From Puccinellia tenuiflora (taxonomy: Eukaryota > Streptophyta > Magnoliopsida > Poales > Poaceae), in NCBI GenBank assembly GCA_012064385.1, contig QRDG01001987.1:124001-188000 (forward strand): DNA of 64,000 bases, given 5' to 3'. The notes beneath the pieces were generated by a model, which did no database searches, was not told the DNA's origin, and worked only from the letters and a program-made list of their open reading frames with translations. A program made the translations under genes and the position numbers. Below are positions 54,735-64,000 of this stretch, in pieces; within the stretch, counting starts at the first letter, position 1, and each line of letters begins with the position of its first letter.

Positions 54735-57382
54735 ATAGGTTGGTTTGAACATTTTTGTACCTTTCCAACTTTGTGCATTATCATAACAGTTACCTAATTG
54801 CAAAATTAACAATCTCAAGCAACAAAATTCTCATATGTTTGTACGTGTTTCAGTGTTTGTGCAGGTTCTTCAGAGAATGAATTATAATGCAAAACTTGTG
54901 TCACAACATGTATTCCACCAAGTAGCCTGGGTTTTGCATCAACATGATATTTTGTGTAATGTAGGATACCTATTGGCTACCACTTTGTAAACCTGATCAT
55001 GTGGTAATTATTTTGTAAACTTGATAATATGGTAATCAATTGACACCACGTGAAAAGGCAGTTCATTATTTTTTGGCTGTCTTTAAATATGCATGTATGC
55101 TTTGTTGTGTGAAATATGTGAATTTTTGGCTATCAAAGTATCTTAAATATGTGAATGTGCCAGGATGTGGCTGAAAGCTGGTCGGCAGTTAGTACTCTGT
55201 CGGATAATTGGTCGAGAAAGGCACATGGCAGTGCTGTTGGAATGTTCGTCGGTAAAAAGATGTCTGTCGGGGAAGAAAACGTCGGTCGGGAAAGGTTGTC
55301 CATAGTCGTCAAACAGTCAGTCAGCAAAGTGATGTCGGTTGGGGCTTTCCCGAATGTTGTTTTGGGGGCAGACAAGGTCAGTCGACAATACCCTTTTCCG
55401 ACCGACTTTCTGCCAGTGTGGTATAGTGGATGTTGCAGCAAGCACATCGCGACCAGGTCCGCCGTGATTTGACCGAGTATTGGCTACTACGGTACCACTA
55501 AGTAGCCGCCGACAACCACCACTATCCTGTCATAAGCCCAAACCTAGCCGCAACCGCTTCTGTACCGACATCGAGCTAACGTCGAAGGGAAGCACACTGC
55601 CTTGCCAACACCACCACGCACGCATAGCCACACCACACACCTCTGTGCCGCTTCGCGAGGCACGGATTTCCCGCGCCGCCAAATTGCCGAATTGTTGCAT
55701 CCTGTGTCGCCCTTGCAATGGAAGGAACCGGCCTTGTCGTCATCGTCATCGAGGGGGCTTTGCCGGTGAGGGAGAGAGGACGGCGGTCCCAACCCGACGG
55801 TGGCTAGGGTTTTTTCCAGGTTGCAAACGGGAGGAACCCGACAACGGTTCCACCTAAAAGGAGTTTTCTACGGCAATTACATAAAAGTTAGAAATATGAT
55901 TTTCAGTCAGTCTTAATAAAAGAGTTCAGATATATTGAGTTCTCTCAATGAAGCTTTTCACCAAACAAAAGCCTGGCACTGAATTAAAGGAGGAGAGAAA
56001 CAGCAGCAACTTGTACCAGCTTCTTTGAGCGCAGCAGCTGCAGCAGATTTATACACTCCGTGCATGTAGCCGCCCGTGGAGGCATTAAACATTCAAGACA
56101 AGAAGAGGACGCGCCCTAGAAAAGGAGAAAGCTATTGAAGGCTTGGAGCAGATGGTCGTACTACGCCATAATTCAGAACTGAAACGCAAATTATACCATG
56201 AACTCAAGCACACGATTTTTAACTTGGGAATGAGAAGGCTCTGCACATGCGGAGAACGACTTCTTCCTCTCTTTTCTCCATCTTCGCCGTTATGCGGCCT
56301 CTTGTTCGGCCATTATTTTTTCTCGTGTCACAGAGACGCTTCAAGGGACAACGACGAGCATTTCAAGCTCTATCTGATCGTTGCATCCCAAGCACATTTG
56401 CATGCCGAGATCCACGAGGCATCAGGATCGACGTACATCTGGACATCTATCGAACGGTAGACCAGAGGACGTACGTAGCATTTACGCTTGATTAACTAGC
56501 TAGGGTTCATCACAGCACAGCATCCTGCAGCTGGGTAGCTCGTTGCAGACTTGCAGCGGATAGCTAGCTATAGTCGTCGTCGCAGTGCTTGTCAGGGATA
56601 AGAATACTTGGCGTATCAGATGCCTAAACTCTCGAGTGGAACTCTTCTTCCGATGCTTAGGCAGGGGCTGCACGGAACTAGCTCCAGGTTTCTGCCCGCA
56701 GCTGTAAAGATCGCCTGTTCTCTTCAGCAGCTGACATGCTCGATGCCAACCCGTTGCAGAGTGAGCAGTAATGGACCAGCAACAGTAGGATGGATAAACC
56801 ATTTGGTTCTGGTTGTTAATTTCGAAATCTTGTAAGTAGTATATATATTGGGAAAAATGTAGCCGACTTTTTCTTATTTCTGAAGGAACATTTTTTTTTC
56901 AGTGGAAGAAATGCGAAAAAGAATAAGAATAAGAGACATTGCATGCATTGCAAAATGGACGATTTGCCTCTGAATATTCTCAGTCAGTCTATTGGATCCC
57001 CAATGCTTACACACAAACACACACAAAGAAAAAAAGAACACTAGCTGCTATTCTAGGAAGCCTACGCTACGCCATGATTCATCACTGCTTCCACTGTCCG
57101 CACATCTCATCAGTTCAATCCACAAGTCTGGCTCCATCACCATGTCATCTCCAATAAATTTGCCCTTACCTCTTCCAAAGCTTTCAATTTCCACGCAAAC
57201 GATGGCATCCAGTCCAGCTCCAACCCACATTTACACATTGCTTGCAGCAGCAGTACTGGTAGTACTACACCTATTGCCCACTAGATAAATGCAAAAGCCT
57301 CCATGAGTGAGGCCCTCTATGCACAGAAAAGCTCAAGAACACTTTGCACTACAGTACCCGCATTGCATCCAAAGATCATATC
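54735..57382. other. Unassigned DNA upstream of the DUF506 gene
   Basis: No element ends or domains could be shown. 54735-55130 is AT-rich. 55150-55480 is rich in TCGG/CCGA words and open on both strands (104-105 codons) without a recognisable domain. 55480-55860 is GC-rich. Frames at 56143-56460 and 56608-56835 match nothing I know. A TATATATA run at 56839-56847 is too far from the ATG at 57383 to be called its promoter with confidence. Missing 5' exons of the gene could lie here. Confidence 0.4.
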
Positions 57383-58772
57383 ATGAGCACTAGCTCGGAG
57401 GAGAGAATGTTTGAGATGGATGCTGAGCCACCATCGCCACCGGAGGCTATGCCTATGCAGCATCATACTACTTGCCACATCATTGAGGTGGGCGAATCAG
57501 ATGATATTGCTGCTGATTCAATGGCTGAATCTTTGTTGCTTTACTTACCTTCTTTTTTGCACAATGTGTGTGTGTATCATTCATTCAGGGCATCCTTGGG
57601 AGGCGCACACAGGTGGAGATGGAGATACATGAGAGGGCCATGGAGCATGTGAGGGAGATGGGGGAGGAGGGGAAGAGGAGCAGCTTGAAGAAGAGGCTCA
57701 TGGTGAGGCTAAGGAAGGATGGCTATGATGCATCTCTCTGCAGGTCTTCTTGGGTTGCCACCAACCAGCATCCGGGAGGTAAAGTCAGCTGTCGTGTTTT
57801 CAGCAATGCTAATAGCAAAGCGGAGTACTTGTATTTCACACTGCATCTTCTTTACCATTTCTGTGTGTGTTTCTTCTTCTATCACTACCCAAAACTGGGC
57901 CGGATTGCCTGCAGAAAATGCTGGCCTTGAAACAGCATATTTCTTATTTTGGTATGGAAACAGTTCCCGAAATTGCCATCTTTTGCATGAACTGCCATGT
58001 GATTTATCTGACTGGTATCCTTATTTCGCCCCAGTTATTTCAACAACAACCAAATATCTTGACCTTTTATTAGTACAACAGTGCAGATTATTAGTGCCAC
58101 CAAGCATTGGTCCTCTTGATTACTATCGCCACCATTGTCAGAACAAATGATTCACAAACGTATTCACTTGCATCCTAGAACTAGTAGTACTACAAGCAGT
58201 ATTACTGGAAGTAATCTTCATTAATATGCTAAATAAGTATGTCCAAATCTCAGTTTAGCAACAAACCTGAACTTGCTCCCTGAGAAGAAACAATGAGTTA
58301 TTTTTGACAAGCTAGCCATGCATGTCCGTTTGTTGCAGGTGACCACGAGTACATCGACGTCCACGTGGCAGGTGAGGGCGGGGCCACCCGGACCAGGCTA
58401 ATCGTGGACATCGATTTCAGGTCACATTTCCAGCTGGCTAGACCGGCCCCATGGTACGCCCACCTCTCGAGCCGGCTGCCGGCCGTGTTCGTGGGCCCAC
58501 AGGACAAGCTGCGGAAGGCCGTGGCGCTGCTGTGCTCCGCCTCGCACAGGTCGCTCCGGGAGAGCGGCCTACACGTCCCGCCGTGGAGGCGGTCCAGCTA
58601 CATGCAGGCCAAGTGGTTCCCGGCGGCGCTGCCCGGCGGGGACGACGGCGCCGTCGCCCAGTGGTCGGTGGCCAAGGAGAGGGGTGGCGGGGCCCGCATG
58701 TCGGGCCTTTCTATGGAGCTGGACGGCTACGATGGATCCAGTGGACGCAGTGACTCTTTTGTTTTTTCCTAG
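57383..58772 (+). CDS. DUF506 / PDDEXK-like family protein, three exons
   Basis: Proposed exons are 57383-57487, 57589-57778 and 58339-58772, with GT...AG introns (100 and 560 bases). The introns join in phase to give 242 residues. Exon 1 (ATG in SSEERMFEMDAEPPSPPE) is the least certain. Exons 2 and 3 carry the family blocks: KKRLMVRLRKDGYDASLCRS, then EYIDVHV, LIVDIDFRSHFQLARP, LPAVFVGPQDKL and LHVPPWRRSSYMQAKWFP. These are hallmarks of the plant DUF506 family (Pfam PDDEXK_6), predicted to have a nuclease-like fold but with no firmly known reaction. Members are usually 280-400 residues with an N-terminal conserved region, so an upstream exon may be missing. The C-terminal tail is Gly/Ser-rich. 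The G+C-rich exon 3 is typical of grass genes. No stop or frameshift is seen. Confidence 0.75.
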
Positions 58773-59410
58773 GTCGTTACTGTTTGGATAGGGTAGTGGT
58801 TCAGGCTCCAGCAGTTTGTTTAGGTTGGAGGTGTGGTGGTAGTCAAGTCAGTAGCTGGCCTGTTGAAGTTTTGCTTACGCGATCAACAGTCGGCTCTGAC
58901 AGCCCGGGCACCGTATTTTGGGGTGGATATTCCATGTTAGAAATGGAGCAGAATCGATCCAGGTCGCAACTTTAATCAAACAATTTTTTGCAATTCTCAA
59001 CGGGTTAAAAATACTGCAATTCGGGCTATCGATGACAGTAATACTATATCTTTTCGCAAGGTGCATTTCTGTGAACAGTTCCAAGCAGGGCGATGACAAA
59101 CTATGGAACGAATAGGGCAAGGCCCACGATGCTGTAGCGGCGGTACGAAGACGTACGCCTAAAGTTTACGCGTGACCCTGCGTCACTGGGCGAGCAGTGA
59201 TCTCCTTCAGGCGTCAGACCTGTGCGGCGAGGCCAAGACGTTCTTATCGTTTCACTGGCCGGTGACTCGGCGTAATAAGGAAGCAGCACGCCGGATTCGC
59301 CGCCGGTGCCATGGCGTCGGACGCGTTACTGCTCGCGTCCCATCCGGGGCACACGGTGTTCCACTTCCACGGAGCATGGATGGGTTTTTACTTTGCGAGT
59401 TTGAACCAAT
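58773..59410. other. 3' flank of the gene, unassigned
   Basis: It probably includes the 3' untranslated region of the DUF506 gene (up to about 58900). The rest is low-copy-looking DNA with a GC-rich part at 59140-59380. No domain or RNA gene was recognised. Confidence 0.5.
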
Positions 59411-59535
59411 GAAAAAAATAGCGCGCTATATCGCCGCTATTAGCACGATATAGCGTTTTGAGAATTGTCTCGCTATAAAAATCGTGTACGATATAACGAA
59501 AATAGCACGATATAACGCGATATAGCACGCTAATA
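59411..59535. repeat. CGCTATA/CGATATA repeat cluster
   Basis: Short words of the form CGATATAGCG, CGATATAACG and AGCACGATATA recur about eight times in 125 bases. CGCTATATCG (59424-59433) and CGATATAGCG (59446-59455) form a perfect inverted pair. I associate such CGCTATA-rich stretches with grass MITEs or DNA-transposon ends, but no full element could be delimited. It cuts into the 3' end of element H. Confidence 0.7.
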
Positions 59536-59547
59536 CCCTGACTTAGG

Positions 59548-61765
59548 ACTAGAGTCCTATTAGAACACGAATACCAACTCTAATACCCCGCAGCGCCACA
59601 ATGTTGAGACTGGAGCGTATGTCGATGAAGGACGTAGGATGAAGTCCTTTGGTAAAAATATCTGCAAATTATGCACTCGTAGGAACATGTAGAACACGAA
59701 CTTCTCCAAGAGCAACTTTTTCCCGAACGAAGTGAATGTCGATCTCGATGTGCTTGGTACGACGATGTTGCACTGGATTGGAGGCCATATAGACAGCTGA
59801 TATGTTGTCGCAATAGACAATAGTGGCGTGCTGGACGGGACGCTGTAGTTCCACAAGTAGTTGGCGTATCCAAACTGCTTCAGCAACAGCATGCGCAACC
59901 GCCCTGTATTCCGCTTCAGCCGAAGACCGGGATACCGTAACCTGCCTTTTTGATGACCAAGAAACAAGATTATCACCCAAATAAACACAAAAGCCGGATG
60001 TGGATCGTCGAGTGTCTGGACATCCTGCCCAGTCTGCATCAGAATAAACTGTCAAGCTTGTTGGAGAGGATGAGTTAAGTAATAGGCCATGATCCAGAGT
60101 TCCTTTTAAGTAGCGAAGAATCTTTTTGACATGAGCAAGATGGGGTAGACGAGGATCATGCATATAAAGACATGCTTGCTGAACAGAATAAGAGATGTCG
60201 GGTCTGGTGAGTGTAGCATATTGTAAAGCACCAGTAAGACTACGATATAAGGTTGGATCGGGAACAGGATCACCGTCAGCCGAAAGTTTGGTGCCAACAT
60301 CAGCGGGTGTACGACAGGGTTGACAGTCAATCATGCCAGCTCGGTTTAAAAGATCAATAATATATTGTCGTTGAGAAAGAAAAAGAGTAGAAGATGTTAT
60401 AGTGGCAGTGACACCGAGAAAATGATGAAGGGATCCTAAATCAGTCATTGAAAATTCTTTATTGAGAAGAGTGATGATATGTTTAAGAAAAGAATCAGAA
60501 GAAGCTGTAAGAACAATGTCGTCTACATATAAAAGAAGATATGCTGTGTGAGAGGTAGATTGAAAAATAAAAAGAGATGTATCCGATTTGGAAGGGATAA
60601 AACCAATGGTTTGAATGAATGTAGCAAATCGTTGAAACCAGGCACGGGGAGCTTGTTTGAGACCATAGAGAGATTTATTTAAAAGGCAGACAAGATTTGG
60701 GTTGGAGGGATCTTCAAATCCAGATGGTTGTTGGCAATATACAGTTTCATTTAGAGTACCATGAAGAAAAGCATTTTTGACATCTAGTTGGTGAATAGGC
60801 CAGGAAGAAGAGACTGCAAGACTAAGGATGATTCGAATAGTGCTTGGCTTAACAACAGGAGAGAAGCTTTCATCAAAATCAATTCCTTGTTGTTGAGAAA
60901 AGCCTCTACAAACCCAACGAGCCTTGTACCGAGCTAAAGACCCATCGGAGTTATACTTATGACGAAACACCCATTTCCCCGAGACAATATTGGCGCCGGA
61001 TGGTTTGGGAACAAATGTCCATGTATTATTTTGTATAAGAGCATCGAACTCAGCTCGCATGGCAGAGTGCCATAAAGGATCAAGAAGGGCACGTTTGTAG
61101 GAGCTTGGGATAGGTGAGATCGATGGAGTAGCTGAAAGATTAAGAATACGTCGGGGAATATGGAAACCCTTTTTGCCGCGAGTACACATGACATGATCAT
61201 TGGTATGAATAGGTATAGGAACGACATGAGAGGGAATTGGATTAATTGTTGAAGAAGTAGGTTGACTAGTAGGTGTGTTTGATGCGGAAGAGACGGAGCT
61301 AGAGGACGTGCTTACGGCAGAGTCTGCCGCGGCAGGGGAAGGAGACGCGGCAAGCTGCCGCGGGCTCTCGGCATGTTGCCGCGGGCTCACGGCAGGAGGG
61401 GGTGCTGCCGCGGCAGAGGGCTCGGCTGCCACGGTGGGGGTAAGTGTGGTCACTAAAAAATGACGCAATATAGGGGCAGGAGTTGGGGAAATAGGGATAG
61501 GAATCGGCGGTGACTGAACGGTTGAAAAGGGGAAAGTGTGTTCATCGAAGATGACATGACGAGATATAAGAACACGACCGGAGGAAGGATCAAAACATCG
61601 TGAACCTTTGTGATCATCGGATGGGCCTAAGTAGATGCAGGGCAAAGATCGTGGAGCTAGTTTATGGGCGGCGGTAGAAGATGTGTTAGGAAAACATAGA
61701 CATCCAAAAACACGCAAATCAGAATAATCGGGGTGAGATAGAAAAAGGGAGAATAAAGAGGGCAT
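59548..61765 (-). pseudogene. H reverse transcriptase and RNase H
   Basis: An open frame of 698 codons (59669-61765) with a short continuation after a stop. Residues 1-80 are the integrase tail (DLRVFGCLCFP, IYLGPSDDHKG). Residues 100-200 are a Pro/Ser/Ala-rich linker. RT follows with KWVFRHKYNSDGSLARYKAR, QLDVKNAFLHG, LYGLKQAPRAW and the catalytic YVDD near residue 413. RNase H has SDADWAG, SSAEAEYRA and YCDNISAVYM with the acidic residues kept. A TAA after HVPTSA cuts the RNase H end, and FADIFTKGLHP follows it in frame. Apart from that stop the domain looks catalytically complete. It is broken from integrase by a frameshift near 61760. Confidence 0.88.
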
Positions 61766-62130
61766 GTTTTGGTTGGTCGGATGTTGAGAAGATAGGTGGC
61801 GGTCCGTAGAGCCTCAGACCAAAAACGTGGTGGAAGAGATGCTTGAATTAGTAAGGTGCGTAAGATGTCGTTGATAGAACGAAGGGAGCGTTCAGCCTTG
61901 CCGTTTTGAGGAGATGTGTATGGGCACGAAAAACGAAAAAGAATGTCTTGGGAGAGAAAGAAATTTCGATTTTGGTTGTTATCAAATTCTTTTCCATTGT
62001 CACATTGTATGAAATGGATTGGGAGATCAAAGTGAGTTAGAACATATTGCCGAAAATTAATAAAAAGTTTGCGAACGTCAGATTTAGCACGAAGGGGGAA
62101 GGTCCAAACATAGTGAGAGTAATCATCCAA
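61657..62130 (-). pseudogene. H integrase core
   Basis: A 157-codon open segment with the integrase catalytic core. It starts in MDDYSHYVWTFPL, just after the first Asp block. D44 (IQCDNGKEF) and E80 (NGKAERSLRS) are 35 residues apart, as in DD35E. It then runs out of frame into the RT segment near 61760. The frame upstream is broken between 62130 and 62263. It would join cDNA to the chromosome in an intact element. Confidence 0.8.
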
Positions 62131-62262
62131 AATAATGAGATAATATTTGTAACCCGAAACACTTGGTATTGGAGAGGTCCATAAATCACAATGTAATAAC
62201 TCAAACGGAAAAGTATTATAGGTGTTTGATGTGCCAAAAGGTAATCTAACATGTTTGCCGCA

Positions 62263-62805
62263 TTAACAGGCATTACAAATAGAGGGATCATGAGAAGAAC
62301 TAGAACTAGGGATGCTAAACTCTTGTAGCAAGGATGACACAGTATTTTTATTGGGGTGACCGAGACGACGACGCCATAGGTCGACGGAGGCAATCATGGC
62401 TTGAGGTATGGAGGTGGGTGCATCATGTAGAGGATAGAGGTCGCCCGAACTATTGTAACGAGTGAGGACCGCCGCCGTTTTCAGATCCTTCACAGATAAA
62501 CCAAAGGGATCAAATTCTATAGAGACATTATTATCAATAGTGAATTGGCGAACAGATATTAGATTTTTAGTTAATGAGGGAGCAACTAGAATATTTCGAA
62601 GGATAAAATTTGTGTTTGGATTAATGATGTAAGATTGGCTGGTGCAAGAGATTGGAATAGAGGATCCATCGCCAATGGTGATAGAAGAGAAAGGAGAGGA
62701 AGAACAAGCTGACAGAAAATCCATATTTGAAGACATATGCGAGGAAGCGCCAGAATAAAAAATCCAATCCATACCTCCGTGATTGTTGAGTGTAAAGTTG
62801 TTCAT
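62263..62805 (-). pseudogene. H protease and pre-integrase, catalytic residues altered
   Basis: A 180-codon open segment. The protease motif reads WIFYSGASSHMSS, with Tyr where the catalytic Asp of WIFDSGASSHM is expected. The pre-integrase motif reads LWRRRLGHPN, with Arg for the first His of the zinc site, and ends at ICNAC. The order and spacing are normal for Copia. Both changes should abolish function. Confidence 0.8.
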
Positions 62806-64000
62806 AGCAGCGATGAAGGCGGCTTGGTCCTAGGTTGGTGGAGCGGTCGACGGAGCGGGTGACGCAGGCATGTACTAAGGTGCTGGAGTAGCATTGTACA
62901 TGTAGGGCAGCGATGTCGGCGGGGCCACGTATTGAGGTGGCGCCAGAGGAGCCATGTAGGCAGAGGGTGGTGCCTGCGCAGTGTAGACTTGCTGAGGTGG
63001 TCGTCCAAGGAGCCCGGGGGAGCCGATCGCAGGACGGAGACCGGGATTCCAGGTCCCGGTGTAGGCCGGAGGGGCACCATAGGGAGACGGAGCGGACCAA
63101 GGCATGGACCACGCATGGACAAGGCCAGTCCATGGGTCGTGCATGGGACGCCATGTCGGAGCTGATGGTGGTGCTGTCGGGTGGGGGGGCGCAGGTGGAG
63201 CAGGAGAAGTTGTTCGAGGTTGGGGCGGCCTGTACGTGGGATTCTTCCCGCGATAATTCGGACTTGGACGCCATCCAGGTGGGGGATGCGGGGCAGCGGG
63301 AGGTGGGGCCGGTGGAGGGAGCCGGAGGTGGAGGTCGAGCCGCCGTGTGAAACACCTGAGCTTGAGGGGGGCGCGAGGCTTTGCGAGCTTGGGTCGTGGC
63401 CTCCAGTTGGAGTAGAGACCGGACTTCAGCAAAGGTGGGGCGCGGGCGCATCATAGGAATAAAGGCCACCTGCTTGTCGAATTGCTCGCCGAGGCTGATG
63501 AGGAGAGCATTGATGAGCATGCGGTCTTCAACAGGGTCGCCGGTGTCACGTAATTCATCGCCGATAGCCTTGATCTTCTGGCATAGAACGGTGACGGAGG
63601 CATCCCCTTGAGTGATGGTGCGGAGCTCGGTATGCAGGGCGTTGATGCGGGCATCGCTGTTATCCTGGAAAAGCTGCTGAAGAGAGGCCTAGAGGTGCGC
63701 GGCGTGGCGTCGTCGTTGGAGACGAGATTGAAAAGCTCGGTGGAGATGCGGGTGTAGATCCATTGTATAATTGCTAGATCATCTTGGACCCAGCGAGGAT
63801 CGGCGGGACGGGGCACCGAGGTCGGATCGACGTGTTCACAAAGACCACATCGGCCGAGATGAACGTGAAACAAGTGGCGCCAATGGTAGTAGTTGTGGAG
63901 TGCAAGATCTAGGGTAATTGGTATGAACGGAGAAACATCGGATATTGTATCGGCTAAAGAAATTGGGGCTAGTTGGAGAGGGTGTTGGTGGGTAATTGTT
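62806..64000 (-). pseudogene. H gag, broken and incomplete
   Basis: Copia gag in three frames. The N-terminal part (about 63700-64000) has HNYYHWRHLFHVHLGRCGL, WVQDDLAIIQWIYTRIS and LFNLVSNDDAT. After a frameshift near 63715 and a TAG at about 63690 comes QQLFQDNSDARINALHTE, then LINALLISLGEQFDKQVAFI and FAEVRSLLQLE (about 63430-63530). The C-terminal part (62875-63432) is Pro-rich with repeated GAPP and PPPAPP words. A zinc knuckle was not found. The gag start lies beyond the window. Confidence 0.75.

Larger units (their letters stand above)
59548..64000 (-). mobile_element. Element H: degenerate Copia element (Ale/Hopscotch-like), runs past window end
   Basis: Read on the minus strand from the window end: gag, protease, integrase, RT and RNase H, which is Copia order. 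The gag frame is still open at 64000, so the 5' LTR lies outside. The 3' LTR is not recognisable: after RNase H the sequence 'gtattagagttggtattcg' leads within about 60 bases into the CGCTATA cluster. Several stops, frameshifts and altered catalytic residues show that this is an old copy. Confidence 0.8.

Noticed and set aside
55133..55472. Overlapping frames of about 105 codons on both strands
   Set aside because: No domain and no splice context. TCGG/CCGA repetitiveness explains the lack of stops on both strands.
62621..63520. 299-codon frame on the minus strand of H as one gag protein
   Set aside because: Only its first part is gag. The rest is the wrong frame over the Pro-rich region, as shown by the parallel frame at 62875-63432.

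Overview
The window reads as intergenic and gene-edge DNA of a large grass genome. Pooideae is the best guess, for three reasons: a BARE/Angela-like Copia LTR, SIRE/Maximus-like and Tekay/Del-like elements, and the tRNA-Asp-primed Gypsy relatives typical of wheat, barley, oat and ryegrass. There is one supportable host gene, at 57383-58772. Almost everything else is transposable elements. I saw no tRNA, rRNA, CRISPR or bacterial-type operon. Element names are working labels (Z, Y, G, B, S, T, A, H), and family names come from motif recognition, not from a database search.

Left flank (1-6703): a truncated Gypsy-type LTR; a LINE-like 3' end with a poly(A) tail; a 253-bp MITE with perfect 16-bp terminal inverted repeats; a 130-bp alternating GT/GC tract; and a 1.18-kb Mutator-like non-autonomous element (4837-6016) with a GC-rich core, flanked by an 11-bp direct repeat.

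Centre (6709-49475): one SIRE/Maximus-like Copia element (Z) flanked by CAGTG. It has been opened by two insertions. Y (12645-35019, minus strand) split the reverse transcriptase and is flanked by GAAAC/GCAAC. T (38347-48659, plus strand) split the 3' LTR and is flanked by TCCGG. Y itself carries a gag-only Gypsy element G (13542-20830), a Copia element B (20831-28150) and a solo LTR S (30166-33577, flanked by GCAAG). The solo LTR is of the same type as T's LTR. G and B are both cut at one junction (20830/20831), which looks like a single large deletion. Y, G, B and T lack reverse transcriptase and integrase, so they are non-autonomous. Z carries an extra ORF after pol that looks spliced.

Right flank (49476-64000): a 4.8-kb non-autonomous Gypsy-like element A (49906-54729, flanked by CATAT), whose right LTR is replaced by a large palindrome so that the same LTR end faces outward on both sides. 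Then come about 2.6 kb of unassigned DNA, a three-exon gene for a DUF506/PDDEXK-like protein, a cluster of CGCTATA-type repeats, and a degenerate minus-strand Copia element H that runs off the end of the window.

Order of events from the nesting: Z inserted first, then Y and T into Z, then G, B and S into Y, then the deletion joining G to B. I found no new enzymatic system. The most unusual structures are the palindromic end of A, the apparently spliced third ORF of Z, and the depth of nesting with readable target duplications.
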